Below are positions 52,334 through 60,723 of a stretch of DNA of 64,000 bases, in pieces (positions within the stretch are counted from its first letter, which is position 1; every line of letters starts with the position of its first letter). The notes below the pieces were generated by a model, which had not been told where the DNA came from, did not search any database, and was given only the letters and a program-made list of their open reading frames with translations. The translations under genes and the position numbers were made by a program. The stretch covers positions 62,001 through 126,000 of the forward strand of contig NZ_CVPE01000004.1 in NCBI RefSeq assembly GCF_001049895.1, written 5' to 3'. This DNA is from Rubeoparvulum massiliense. Lineage in GTDB: Bacteria; Bacillota; Bacilli; Rubeoparvulales; Rubeoparvulaceae.

Positions 52334-52645
52334 TTATTTCACATACATCGCATTCACTTGTTCGTAATTCATATTGAGATCGTCCCAAACTTGTTCTCTT
52401 ACAAAAGCGTGGATGCCTCGAGTAATTTCTTGATGATAGTTGATTGCTTCATTTTTTGCAAGCTTTCTCAATCGAACATTATCCATAACACTTGATTGAA
52501 GCAGGATACTCATTTCTGCTAACTTTATGGCAGCTTCTGAACGTGAAAGGTTAGAAATCCACATAATGCGATCTGCTCGGTCCGTAAGATTAACACTTTG
52601 AATATTTTCGTAGATGGATGGATATTTGCTAAAGTCATAGCCCAT
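52334..52645 (-). CDS. Hypothetical 103-residue protein
   Basis: Start at ATG 52645 because GAGGTAATCACT precedes it; the longer frame runs into the IS256 end. It reads M-G-Y-D-F-S-K-Y-P-S-I-Y-E-N-I-Q, with helical segments (L-A-E-M-S-I-L-L-Q-S-S-V-M-D-N). No family is assigned. A short T-rich stretch follows. It is intact among IS relics. Confidence 0.55.
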   Translation of the reverse strand: MGYDFSKYPSIYENIQSVNLTDRADRIMWISNLSRSEAAIKLAEMSILLQSSVMDNVRLRKLAKNEAINYHQEITRGIHAFVREQVWDDLNMNYEQVNAMYVK

Positions 52646-52665
52646 AGTGATTACCTCCTGATGAC

Positions 52666-53323
52666 GTACAATAGTTTGTGTAAAGTACTTGAAAGCAAAA
52701 AAGAGGTAAGGTACCCTCAAGTTAACCGCAAAATCAACGAAGAGGAGATACTCTACCATGTCTACAAGTATAGAGCAAAACCCCTTTGAAAAGTAATTGG
52801 AAATGATGGTTCAAAACTTCGTAAAAGAGAAATTAGAAACGATCACGAGAGAAGAAATGAGTAGCTTCTTCACTTATGAACATCCCGAATTAAAAAATTA
52901 TAAAAATGGTTTCTACACACGCCAGCTGGATACCAAATATGGGCGTATCGTGGACTTACAAGTACCTCGTGACCGCGACAACACCTTTCAGACCAGGCTA
53001 TTTAGTCCCTATCAACGTCGTGAACAATGGCTCGGAGAAACGATCATCACCATGTATCAGAAAGGTATGAGTACACGAGAAATTGGTCATTTTATTGAGC
53101 GAATCTTAGGACAATCTTATTCAGCCACCACGATCAGTCACATTACGGATGTGGTTGTTGAAGATATGGAGATGTGGCTTCAGCGTCCTTTGAAGCAACG
53201 TTATGGCGAAAAAGTGCAAACTGAGAATTCTATTGACCCTAATAATATGAACAAATAGAATCATTGATCAAGATAAAATGGAACGTGACAGGTACCCTGC
53301 AAATTACACAAACTTATTGACAC
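52666..53323 (+). mobile_element. Deleted IS256-family element
   Basis: CAATAGTTTGTGTAA at 52669-52683 and its inverted match at 53304-53319 (TTACACAAACTTATTG) are the ends. The transposase between them has lost its C-terminal part. An extra copy of the left end is at 25.93 kb. Confidence 0.7.
52797..53258 (+). pseudogene. IS256 (Mutator)-type transposase, N-terminal part
   Basis: 153 codons that read L-V-K/V-Q-N-F-V-K-E-K-L, then F-Y-T-R-Q-L-D-T-K-Y-G-R-I, V-P-R-D-R-D-N-T-F-Q-T-R-L-F and M-S-T-R-E-I-G-H-F-I-E, typical of the family N terminus. The DDE domain is missing, so about 60% of the protein has been deleted. Non-functional. Confidence 0.85.
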
Positions 53324-53398
53324 TACCACGCGAACGAATGGGTGGATTTTGAAGAGAGAAGGGATAATTATTATTAAGAAAAAAATCATTATGTTTTT

Positions 53399-53902
53399 TT
53401 GATCGGAATATGTTTACTTCTAATTTATTCTTATTTTGAAATGTATCAGACAAATTTACGGATTAATAATTATCTTGAAGAAGCAATCTGGTTAGATATT
53501 GTGAAAGTAATCTCTTTAATAGATACAAATAATGAGTTGCTAGAAGAAGGTATTACTCAACAAAAGCTAAGCTATGAACAACTTGGTGAATTAATTTATA
53601 ATCATGAAGAAATTAACAGAATAGTAAATGATGTGTTTAAGAAGATAAGTGTTCTAAAGGCGATTGATATTAATCATAAGCAACTGCTTGGTTGGAAGGA
53701 CACGAAAGATACTTATCTAGAAATTAGAAAACGGTTCAAAATAAGGGAGGAAACATTGATATTGAATAATAACACCAGTAAGGCACTATCCATAGCACAA
53801 GGTTATTATAATCAGTTCGAGGATATTTTAAACAATGTAATTAGTAAGTTTAATAATGGTATTGATGTATGGGCAAATGAATTAGGCAAACTATATCATT
53901 AA
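53399..53902 (+). CDS. Hypothetical membrane-anchored helical protein
   Basis: 167 residues. It starts with one hydrophobic helix (I-G-I-C-L-L-L-I-Y-S-Y-F), followed by a long helical soluble domain rich in Asn, Ile and Leu (S-Y-E-Q-L-G-E-L-I-Y-N-H-E-E). No family was found. The TTG at 53399 lacks a ribosome site. A frame with one more T in the upstream T run would extend the N terminus with I-I-M-F-F-L, so a frameshift is possible. It is AT-rich. Confidence 0.45.
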   Translation: MIGICLLLIYSYFEMYQTNLRINNYLEEAIWLDIVKVISLIDTNNELLEEGITQQKLSYEQLGELIYNHEEINRIVNDVFKKISVLKAIDINHKQLLGWKDTKDTYLEIRKRFKIREETLILNNNTSKALSIAQGYYNQFEDILNNVISKFNNGIDVWANELGKLYH

Positions 53903-54063
53903 TATTGTATGGGAAGATGTTTGATCATTTGTATGTGTTAATCAAACCAGACTATTTCATCATTTGCATCTGAGCACTGGGTAAATCCGTTGATGATTAT
54001 CTCCAATATCATAGAACATGAGTATCTCACGATATAGGTTATACCAATGACGTCAACTATTCA

Positions 54064-54306
54064 TTGCCAACCTCTTCTCTAGTAGGGGCGTCCAGAAGTC
54101 AGCTCTTTAGGGATGGAAACAAACGAACAGCAATACTTTCAGCAAATAAGATACTGATTGCAGATGGAAAAGTTATTTTGACAGTGCAAGAAAAAGATCT
54201 TCCAGAGTTCAATCGGCAACTATCCCATTTTTACGAAACGAACGATGATAGCAAGATCGTTCCATTTGTTTTTGACCATTGTATCTTTGGAATTGACTTC
54301 GATTAA
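54064..54306 (+). pseudogene. Fic/Doc-family C-terminal fragment
   Basis: The frame contains L-F-R-D-G-N-K-R-T-A-I-L, the core of the Fic motif (H-x-F-x-D/E-G-N). The catalytic His is read as Ser and the upstream half is absent. The remaining 65 residues follow the Doc subgroup. It is not active by sequence. Confidence 0.6.
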
Positions 54307-54358
54307 TGTTTCAACGTGATATGTTGTAAAATATTCTCATATATTATATAGTGAAGGT

Positions 54359-54529
54359 GAAGATAGCAAGTTATAAGTTGGATGGATTATTCGTATCCTA
54401 AAAATAACCGCAGGTGCTGGATACACCCACGGTCAATAGCTGATTCCCTTTAAGGGGGAACGGCGACATTCTAATTATTGTAAAGCTTTAAGAATAGTCA
54501 CCTGGCGGGGTGGCTATTCGTCTTTTTTG
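54359..54529 (+). ncRNA. Second copy of the type I antitoxin RNA, without an intact toxin
   Basis: This is a reversed copy of the antisense gene at 40.9 kb. The same promoter (TTGTAA at 54324-54329, 17 bases, TATAGT at 54347-54352) and the same terminator hairpin with TTTTTT at about 54,523-54,528 are kept. Opposite strand, the toxin frame is cut: only its last codons (A-K-K-D-E type tail) and 3-prime UTR remain. It could still make an RNA able to pair with the intact toxin mRNA. Confidence 0.6.
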
Positions 54530-54580
54530 GAGCGTATGGATAATAGCAGCATATAAACGATTTAAAAGGGGGGAATAACG

Positions 54581-55381
54581 ATGCAAAAAAAAATCAATAT
54601 AAATTTATATGGAAATAAGAAAAAATCACCTCTAATATTTCTACATGGATTAAATTGGACACATCTTATTTGGAACTCTGTAATTAAACAACTAAAAGAT
54701 GACTATTTTATAGTAGCTATAGATCTACCTGGACACGGAAATAGTATGAGGTTACAAAATTATTCATTTAACAATATCGCTAATGTAATACACGAAACCA
54801 TTTCTGATTTAAATTTAAAACAAAAATTAACTATTATAGGTAGTTCTATAGGTGCATCTATAGCACTAACTTTCGCTAGTATGTATGATATGGTAAAAAC
54901 TACAATATTAGTTGATGGTGGCTTTTTTGCATTAAAAGAAGTCGAAGGACTAACATGGGAAGATATAAAAAATGACAGTTTCCCAAATGAAGTTTTAAAA
55001 AGCAAAGAATCTTTTGTAAATTATATGAAAAGTGATAATCCAACTTTATGGAACGAAAACATAGAACAAGCTGTACTTGATCAAGTTAAATGGTCTACTG
55101 AACATCAAACATATCAATTCAAAATATCAGATGATGACCAGATTCAATATATGAAAAATGAATGGAATCTTGATATAATAACATTACTAAAGAGTGTAAA
55201 ATCTAAAGTTGTCTTATTAATTGCTGATAATAATTCAGATGATGTTTTTTTAAATTCCAAGATTGAAATTTTCCAAAAAAATTGTAAAAATTCTATAGTT
55301 TATCGTTTGCATAATACAGATCACTTAATTATGTTAGATTCTGAAAAAGAATTCATAAGAATAGTTAAAGAACAAATTTAA
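54581..55381 (+). CDS. Alpha/beta hydrolase
   Basis: 266 residues. The nucleophile elbow G-S-S-I-G (about 90), the oxyanion H-G-L-N (about 22) and a C-terminal H-N-T-D-H-L histidine complete the alpha/beta-hydrolase fold; the acid is likely D-N in I-A-D-N-N. It resembles lactonase/esterase members. The gene is much more AT-rich than its neighbours and the backbone, suggesting separate acquisition. AAAAGGGGGGAATAACG precedes ATG. Confidence 0.85.
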   Translation: MQKKININLYGNKKKSPLIFLHGLNWTHLIWNSVIKQLKDDYFIVAIDLPGHGNSMRLQNYSFNNIANVIHETISDLNLKQKLTIIGSSIGASIALTFASMYDMVKTTILVDGGFFALKEVEGLTWEDIKNDSFPNEVLKSKESFVNYMKSDNPTLWNENIEQAVLDQVKWSTEHQTYQFKISDDDQIQYMKNEWNLDIITLLKSVKSKVVLLIADNNSDDVFLNSKIEIFQKNCKNSIVYRLHNTDHLIMLDSEKEFIRIVKEQI

Positions 55382-55520
55382 AAAATACAAAAGAGCATCA
55401 TAAAAGAAATGAACTGCCCTCCGTCAAATAGACAGTGGAAAAAGCAAAAACCGATGAAACCAATCATTTTATGGGTGGTGATTAGAATCATTGATGATTT
55501 ACTCATTGATCTAAGAATCA

Positions 55521-55620
55521 ACAATCCTCTCTACACAACCTACCCTATAACAATATTGTCCACTCAACTATACGTCATTGATATGTTCTCTCTTGCCTGA
55601 AACACACATAAATCCGAGAG
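55521..55620 (+). repeat. 100-bp direct repeat, copy B (partner at 43211-43310)
   Basis: See the first copy: about 96 of 100 bases are identical. Here the repeat runs straight into the terminator hairpin at 55613-55669, which is probably the native end. Confidence 0.6.
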
Positions 55621-55669
55621 CTGGAATCATCGTCTGAGCAACTCCAACTCTCGGAAATCCTTTTTTTCT
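55613..55669 (+). terminator. Rho-independent terminator
   Basis: TCCGAGAG (55613-55620) pairs with CTCTCGGA (55648-55655), extended by TGGA/TCCA, and is followed by seven T residues. It terminates transcription coming from the hydrolase side. Confidence 0.75.
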
Positions 55670-55718
55670 ACACTTTTAAGCTACCTATTTTTCCACCTTT
55701 GACATCATTACCACACAC

Positions 55719-57380
55719 TCAACATGTGTCGGGTGATAAGTGGGAATATAATTCTTTACCCATAGTAATTGTTGATTTTGGACCGGTTTTAAATACGAAA
55801 GTCAGTTGATAAGGATCTTTTTTTCCTTTATCATCAATACCACCGAGTATAATCTTCTCGACTATAGATTCAAAGACATCTGCATCGAACTTCTTAAGGG
55901 GCTTGTTGGCATCGAAGTACTTTCTAAAACTTTTAAGCCTTGTTTTCATTTCCTTTTCTTCACTAGCTGTTAAAGACAGTTCATTGGTTTCTTTGATCAG
56001 TCGTTCTTTGTCTTTATTGAGTTCTATAGATTTGTTATCATAATTTTCTCGGTCTATGGCGCCATCAATATGAAGATCAATTAGCTTTTTGATTTTATCT
56101 TCTACTAGGCTAAGCTCTTTGTTTAGAGCTGAAAGCTCTTTCTTACTAGTGCTTTCACTTAATGTACTTTCGATGGTTGATATAAACTCTTCTATGATCT
56201 CTCTGTTATGCTGGCACATTTCGTTAAAGACTTTAACAAAAGCTTCTTCAATAACAGCTTCATGAATGCCTTTACTATCTGGGCAGAACTTCTTACCATG
56301 TTTACTTGATTTTATACAGTGCCACACCACTTTTTTATTCTTGGTGCCTGAGTTCCATGCCCTTCTGCCAACAGTGGTTTCACAGAAGCCACACTCAATC
56401 TTACTGCTAAAGGTATACTGTCTGCTATAGCGTTTCAATCGTCCTTTTTCCATGTTGCAATTACGCTTGTTTCTAATAGATTGGGCTTTTTCAAAGGTTT
56501 CTTTACTAACGATAGGCTCATGATGGTCTTTGATATAATATTTTTCTTCTTCTCCCATATTATCCAGGCGCTGCTTGGTGATTGGATCAACTGTAAATGT
56601 CTTGCCTAGGAGTAAATCGCCCATGTATTTTTCATTCTTTAATATGCCTCTGATGGTGCTGTCAGGCCAATTAGTGCTACCTCTTTTAGTCTTATAACCT
56701 TTTTCTTTTAATTCATTTCCAATAAGACGGGCACCTTTGCCTTGATTATAAGAATCAAAGATAAATCGGACGACCCCAGCTTCTTCTTCATTGATGACCA
56801 GTTCTTGGGTTTCTTTATCATAGTCATAACCTAAACAACCTTGAAAACCAACTAGTTCTCCACGCTTCATTTTCATCTTTAGACCCATTTTTACATTGGT
56901 TGAAATACTTTCACTTTCCTGTTGGGCTATTGACGTTAAAACAGTCATAGCTACTTCACCTTGCATGGAGAAGGTATTAATATTTTCTTTTTCAAATAAA
57001 ACTGCTACATTGTGCTTCTTTAACAGTCTGGTGTATTCCAGCACATCCTTTGTATTTCTACCGAACCTAGAGATGCTTTTGGTAATGACTAGGTCAAACT
57101 CTCCTGCCATGGCATCACGAATCATCTCTTGAAAGCCAAGGCGTTTATCAATATTGGTGCCACTTATACCGGCATCAGAATATATCTTTGCCAATTCCCA
57201 TTTAGGGTTTTCTGCAATCTTTTGTTCATAATAAGCCACTTGAGAATCGTAACTTGCCATCTGTTCAGCCGAATCGGTGCTGACTCTGCAGTAAGGCGCA
57301 ACTCTTATTTTGGAGAGTTCTTTCCCTGATGCACGGTCAAACTTATTCTTTTTAGGTTTTATAACTTCTACTTCTTTCAT
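55719..57380 (-). CDS. Large serine recombinase (integrase of the mobilizable element)
   Basis: 553 residues. The resolvase domain has the catalytic serine in P-Y-C-R-V-S-T near residue 35, with I-T-K-S-I-S-R-F-G-R-N-T. The recombinase domain follows (Y-N-Q-G-K-G-A-R-L-I-G-N-E-L), then a zinc-ribbon C-G-F-C paired with H-C-I and a coiled coil (about 400-470). It cuts and joins att sites to integrate and excise the element. ATG 57380 has GGAAGTG upstream. It sits at the element's end, as expected. Confidence 0.92.
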   Translation of the reverse strand: MKEVEVIKPKKNKFDRASGKELSKIRVAPYCRVSTDSAEQMASYDSQVAYYEQKIAENPKWELAKIYSDAGISGTNIDKRLGFQEMIRDAMAGEFDLVITKSISRFGRNTKDVLEYTRLLKKHNVAVLFEKENINTFSMQGEVAMTVLTSIAQQESESISTNVKMGLKMKMKRGELVGFQGCLGYDYDKETQELVINEEEAGVVRFIFDSYNQGKGARLIGNELKEKGYKTKRGSTNWPDSTIRGILKNEKYMGDLLLGKTFTVDPITKQRLDNMGEEEKYYIKDHHEPIVSKETFEKAQSIRNKRNCNMEKGRLKRYSRQYTFSSKIECGFCETTVGRRAWNSGTKNKKVVWHCIKSSKHGKKFCPDSKGIHEAVIEEAFVKVFNEMCQHNREIIEEFISTIESTLSESTSKKELSALNKELSLVEDKIKKLIDLHIDGAIDRENYDNKSIELNKDKERLIKETNELSLTASEEKEMKTRLKSFRKYFDANKPLKKFDADVFESIVEKIILGGIDDKGKKDPYQLTFVFKTGPKSTITMGKELYSHLSPDTC

Positions 57381-57411
57381 AACATCACTTCCTTTGAGCA
57401 ACTAAAAAAGG

Positions 57412-58413
57412 TTACTTCTTATGTGTCCATTCATGTTCTTCTAAATACACATCAAAATCATCCTTTTCAGGTGTACTTAAACGTTTTTGATTAAACTTCT
57501 CATATTCTTTTTCAGCAAGTTCCTTAGCTACTTCATGGGAAATAGAACCTGCTCCAGTAAGTATGTCTCGCTCATTAAATTTTAGGAAGGCATTCAATTT
57601 TTCTTCCCAATCCTTCATATACATTGGATTACGCCTTTCTGCTTGATCTTCTGCATAATCTAGATACATGGTTACAATACGGTTGAGGGTTTTTATTTCT
57701 TTTTCCGTCAAATAATTCTTAGCTACTGTCACATCACCCTTACGCACTTTTTCACCCTTCCAAGTTGTAAGTCCCATATTGTCTTTTGAAGCATCGGCTC
57801 TTTGCTCAATGAGTTCTGCTGCTGTATGTCCATGAATAGCAAAATGAAGCTTGTTTTGCACCGTTGCAAAGAACTTTTTAGCTTCTTCTGATTTTCCATC
57901 ATAATCTATAGATAAAGCATAGATATCCGTGATTTTCTTATAAAACCTTTTTTCTGAAGCTCTAATATCACGAATTCGTTCTAAAAGCTCATCAAAATAA
58001 TCATCACCAATGTTACGCATACCCTTAAGACGTTCATCATCCATGGTAAAACCTTTGACTAAGTACTCATTTAATCTTTCTGTTGCCCAGCGTCTAAATT
58101 GTGTACCTCTGCTAGAGCGTACTCGGTAACCAACAGCAATGATTAACTCTAGGTTATAAAAACGTACTGTTCTCTCAACCTCTCTATTTCCCTCAGTTTG
58201 AACTATTCGGTTTTCCCGAATAGTTCGATTTTCTTCAAGTTCACCTTCAGCATAAATATTTTTTATATGCTCATTAATGGTATTAACACCTTTTTGATAA
58301 AGCTCAGCAATCGCCTTCTGTGTCATCCATACGGTTTCATTTTCAAGTCTTACATCTATTTTTGTTTTACCGTCTTCTGTCTGATATATAAGTAAATCAT
58401 TATTGTGTTCCAA
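57412..58413 (-). CDS. RhuM family protein
   Basis: 333 residues. The N terminus reads D-L-L-I-Y-Q-T-E-D-G-K-T-K-I-D-V-R, then E-T-V-W-M-T-Q-K-A-I-A-E-L-Y, the family signature. A central H-F-A-I-H-G-H-T-A-A-E-L-I-E segment resembles the Fic-related motif of RhuM. The gene stands beside restriction genes and a recombinase, as RhuM often does. The function is unproven. GGAGAAGGAGG precedes ATG. A perfect dyad lies within its first 70 codons and a related one just upstream. Confidence 0.85.
   Translation of the reverse strand: MEHNNDLLIYQTEDGKTKIDVRLENETVWMTQKAIAELYQKGVNTINEHIKNIYAEGELEENRTIRENRIVQTEGNREVERTVRFYNLELIIAVGYRVRSSRGTQFRRWATERLNEYLVKGFTMDDERLKGMRNIGDDYFDELLERIRDIRASEKRFYKKITDIYALSIDYDGKSEEAKKFFATVQNKLHFAIHGHTAAELIEQRADASKDNMGLTTWKGEKVRKGDVTVAKNYLTEKEIKTLNRIVTMYLDYAEDQAERRNPMYMKDWEEKLNAFLKFNERDILTGAGSISHEVAKELAEKEYEKFNQKRLSTPEKDDFDVYLEEHEWTHKK
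58200..58226. repeat. Dyad inside the RhuM gene (arms GAACTATTCGG)
   Basis: GAACTATTCGG and CCGAATAGTTC form a perfect 11-bp dyad with a 5-base centre. It matches the upstream dyad at 58476-58502 except for one base pair, changed on both arms. Confidence 0.7.
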
Positions 58414-58475
58414 TGTAACCCTCCTTCTCCATATGTAGCTTCAAATTCATCAGACACTGTCTGACGTTTTTAAGT

Positions 58476-58502
58476 GAACTATCCGGTAATTCCGGATAGT
58501 TC
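58476..58502. promoter_or_regulatory. Dyad upstream of RhuM (arms GAACTATCCGG)
   Basis: GAACTATCCGG and CCGGATAGTTC form a perfect 11-bp dyad with a 5-base centre, 63 bases before the RhuM start. Relative to the dyad inside the gene, both arms differ at the mirror position, keeping pairing. It looks like an operator pair for the RhuM protein or a paired RNA element. A further CAGACACTGTCTG palindrome lies at about 58,452-58,464. Confidence 0.5.
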
Positions 58503-58523
58503 AACAATGTATGTTCCCAATTA

Positions 58524-58697
58524 TCATTTTAATTTTATCATAGTTGATAATCGCGTGCCACATAAACCTCGTTTTATTTTGTATTTTCTTTCCAACTCAG
58601 CTTTGATCTTGATGAATTCTTTTTCTGAAATCATCTTTTCATCAAGCAGGCTGGAAAGCATGGCTAACTGTATTGTAAACTTCATTAAGTTCTCCAT
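58524..58697 (-). CDS. SHOCT-like small protein
   Basis: 57 residues. After ATG 58697 with GCAGGAGGG upstream it reads M-E-N-L-M-K-F-T-I-Q-L-A-M-L-S-S, then L-L-D-E-K-M-I-S-E-K-E-F-I-K-I-K-A-E-L-E, the SHOCT pattern of a short helical hairpin. The same kind of gene stands next to serine recombinases in other Bacillota elements. Its role is not known; it may be an accessory for recombination or transfer. Confidence 0.7.
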   Translation of the reverse strand: MENLMKFTIQLAMLSSLLDEKMISEKEFIKIKAELERKYKIKRGLCGTRLSTMIKLK

Positions 58698-58724
58698 CTT
58701 ACCCTCCTGCTTGAACTTTTAAAT

Positions 58725-59036
58725 TTATTTGTATTTTTTAAGTACTGCCATTACTGCATCATAACTATCATCTAGTGACTTTCTAGTTTCCTTAAGATTG
58801 GGACTTGTAATCTTTCCTTGGTGACAGAGTACAGTCAGCTGATTCAAGTTATTACCAATCTTAGTTAATTGGGTATGGAAATTTCTAAAATCCTCAATAA
58901 CAGTGATTCTTTTGTCACAAGCAGATTTAATAATATAGGTACTCATGTTTAATTTCACTCGATCTGCTTTTTTCTTAATCTGATTATATTCTTTTTCTGT
59001 CATTCGAATATTCACTTGCTTATCTCTTGTTCTCAT
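58725..59036 (-). CDS. mobC: MobC-family relaxosome accessory protein
   Basis: 103 residues. A ribbon-helix-helix start (Q-V-N-I-R-M-T-E-K-E-Y-N-Q-I) is followed by M-S-T-Y-I-I-K-S-A and the I-G-N-N-L-N-Q-L-T signature of MobC. It helps a relaxase open DNA at oriT. I start at ATG 59036 because AAGGAG lies 7 bases upstream; ATG 59042 is alternative. No relaxase gene is in the window downstream, so the transfer module is reduced or uses a helper relaxase. Confidence 0.85.
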   Translation of the reverse strand: MRTRDKQVNIRMTEKEYNQIKKKADRVKLNMSTYIIKSACDKRITVIEDFRNFHTQLTKIGNNLNQLTVLCHQGKITSPNLKETRKSLDDSYDAVMAVLKKYK

Positions 59037-59062
59037 TAGCATCTCCTTCCTTAGAAATGGGT

Positions 59063-59128
59063 GTGGGCATGCCCACGTTTATACACTTTGGCTATACAAA
59101 GTGGAAGCTTGCCCCTGTTAAAACAGGG
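59063..59128. other. Candidate origin of transfer (oriT)
   Basis: Three dyads follow each other next to mobC: GTGGGCATGCCCAC (59063-59076), CACTTTG-GCTATA-CAAAGTG (59084-59103) and CCCTGTT/AACAGGG (59113-59128). Inverted repeats beside mobC are typical of oriT. The nick site cannot be told. Confidence 0.5.
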
Positions 59129-59211
59129 TAAATAAATCCTCTGGCTTTTCCTACTATCCAGTAACTAACTAGACGCTTTTAGATTTATTTGGGATATTGA
59201 AGATGAAATCA

Positions 59212-59616
59212 TTATAACTTGGTCAGCAAATAATGAACTGTGCTTTTGGACCATTTTTCACCGGTATATGCAGTCATTTTATCCGCAATTTCCTGATAGG
59301 ATAATTGATTGCACTGATACATTTTAAGAAGTCTCATATGTTCACCAGATGCTCTTGATGTTCGTCCAAAATGATCTGGACGTGCCTTTAATTGGTCATT
59401 TTCATCAATCAATGATTCAATATTCTCTTCCAATATCCTCACTGCATCTTCAAGTTGTTTTATGGACTTTTCCTTGACTTGAAGCTTATGTTCAAGTACT
59501 TGAATCTCTTCCTTAGCTTCTTGCAATTCTGCTTTTACTTCTTCTGCACCAAATAATTTGCCTAACATTTCTTCATTTTCCTTCCAAGGGTGCAAGGGTG
59601 TAAAGCTTATAAGCAT
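59212..59616 (-). CDS. Coiled-coil protein with C-terminal helix-turn-helix
   Basis: 134 residues. Residues 25-75 form a coiled coil (E-E-I-Q-V-L-E-H-K-L-Q-V-K-E-K-S). Residues 90-134 look like a small helix-turn-helix (L-K-M-Y-Q-C-N-Q-L-S-Y-Q-E-I-A-D-K-M and S-K-S-T-V-H-Y-L-L). The start may be ATG 59616 or the later ATG 59568. It follows the RepA-like gene; similar proteins accompany element replication genes. The function is a guess. Confidence 0.6.
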   Translation of the reverse strand: MLISFTPLHPWKENEEMLGKLFGAEEVKAELQEAKEEIQVLEHKLQVKEKSIKQLEDAVRILEENIESLIDENDQLKARPDHFGRTSRASGEHMRLLKMYQCNQLSYQEIADKMTAYTGEKWSKSTVHYLLTKL

Positions 59617-59637
59617 TTCCCCCTTGCACTCTTGATT

Positions 59638-60585
59638 TTATAACTGCCATTTCCAACCTTCTTTTGTTTTGATGGATTTCACTTCAAGATTCTTATTAGC
59701 TGTTTTCAGCGTTCTTTGAGAAATCTGCTTCTCTTTTGCCCTTTCTACAACATAATCACTGGCTTTTGCTCCATCATCAAGAACTTCTTTAATCAGCTTT
59801 TCTGCTCGCTTTAGAACACTTTCAGTTGAACTACCACCAAGCAATTCATCCAGATCAATGTCATATTCTCCTATCCACGCAAAACCATTTTCTTCATCCA
59901 ACTTAAAGGCAACTTTCTTACCTTCAGGTGCTAAGCTTGATTTGATCTGAGCCATTACTCGAATAGATGGGTCTGCTCTTACACGCCCTACTAAGAGAAC
60001 ACTTCTAGCAGCAGCTGTAATATCCGAGTCCTCGATAAAGCCCTTTGGTACCACCAGCTTTATTCATATGACCAATAATGACGATGGCACAACCTGTCCT
60101 CTCTGCAACACAAGAAAGATTTTTGAAAATGGGTCTGATTTCATTTGCCCTATGCATATCTACACCAGAACCTAAATAAGCCTGTAAGGGATCAATTATG
60201 AGCAGCTGGGCATTCGTCTCAATAATGGCTTCTTCAATCCTCTTATCTGATAAAGTCAACTCCTTACGACTTTCATCAATAACAATTACTTTGGTACAAT
60301 CAGCACCTGCTGCCAATAATCTTGGTTTAATGGTGTCACTTAACCCATCTTCTGCTGTCTGATAAATAACATTTCTACATTCTAACGCCTCCTCACTTAA
60401 AGGCAATACATCACTAGTCGTCATTGCTGATGCAATTGCAAAATCATGGTAGTCTTACCCTCTCCTGGATCACCTTGAATAATGGTGATTTTCCCAATGG
60501 GGATATAGGGCTTCCATAACCATTTCACTTCTGTTACTTCAACATCACTCATGTTGATAAGTTTTAGTTCATTTTCATGTTCCAA
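59638..60585 (-). pseudogene. RepA-like AAA ATPase (replication helicase), two frameshifts
   Basis: The parts read in order on the minus strand. First, P-Y-I-P-I-G-K-I-T-I-I-Q-G-D-P-G-E-G-K-T-T (Walker A). After a one-base loss, I-A-S-A-M-T-T-S-D-V-L-P and L-L-I-I-D-P-L-Q-A-Y-L (Walker B). After a second slip, D-I-T-A-A-A-R-S-V-L-L-V-G-R-V to a stop at 59638. These match RepA/DnaB-like AAA_25 helicases of mobile elements. I take TTG 60585 as start because GGAGG is 8 bases upstream. The gene is probably inactive unless these are sequencing errors. Confidence 0.75.
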
Positions 60586-60723
60586 TTTGTTTACCTCCTT
60601 TTTTGTCCCTATAGTTATAAGCCGATTTTTCGAGGGGTCTGGTCTATTCATTTTTGCATTTTAAGTTTCCCCCTCATTTATTAGCCGAAAAAACGGTAGG
60701 GGTGGGCGAAAAAAGTATAAAAA

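Noticed and set aside
55409-55600. 63-codon plus-strand frame before the terminator
   Set aside because: It lacks a ribosome site, and its second half lies in the 100-bp repeat that is also found noncoding at 43.2 kb.
58198-58722. Plus-strand frames of 65 and 82 codons over the RhuM start and upstream region
   Set aside because: They read across the dyads and the antisense of the RhuM and SHOCT-like genes, and no ribosome site precedes either start.
60600-60723. Possible repeat array of AAGCCGA segments before the restriction terminator
   Set aside because: Only three or four irregular copies occur over about 120 bases and they are not evenly spaced, so no array or binding cluster could be supported.
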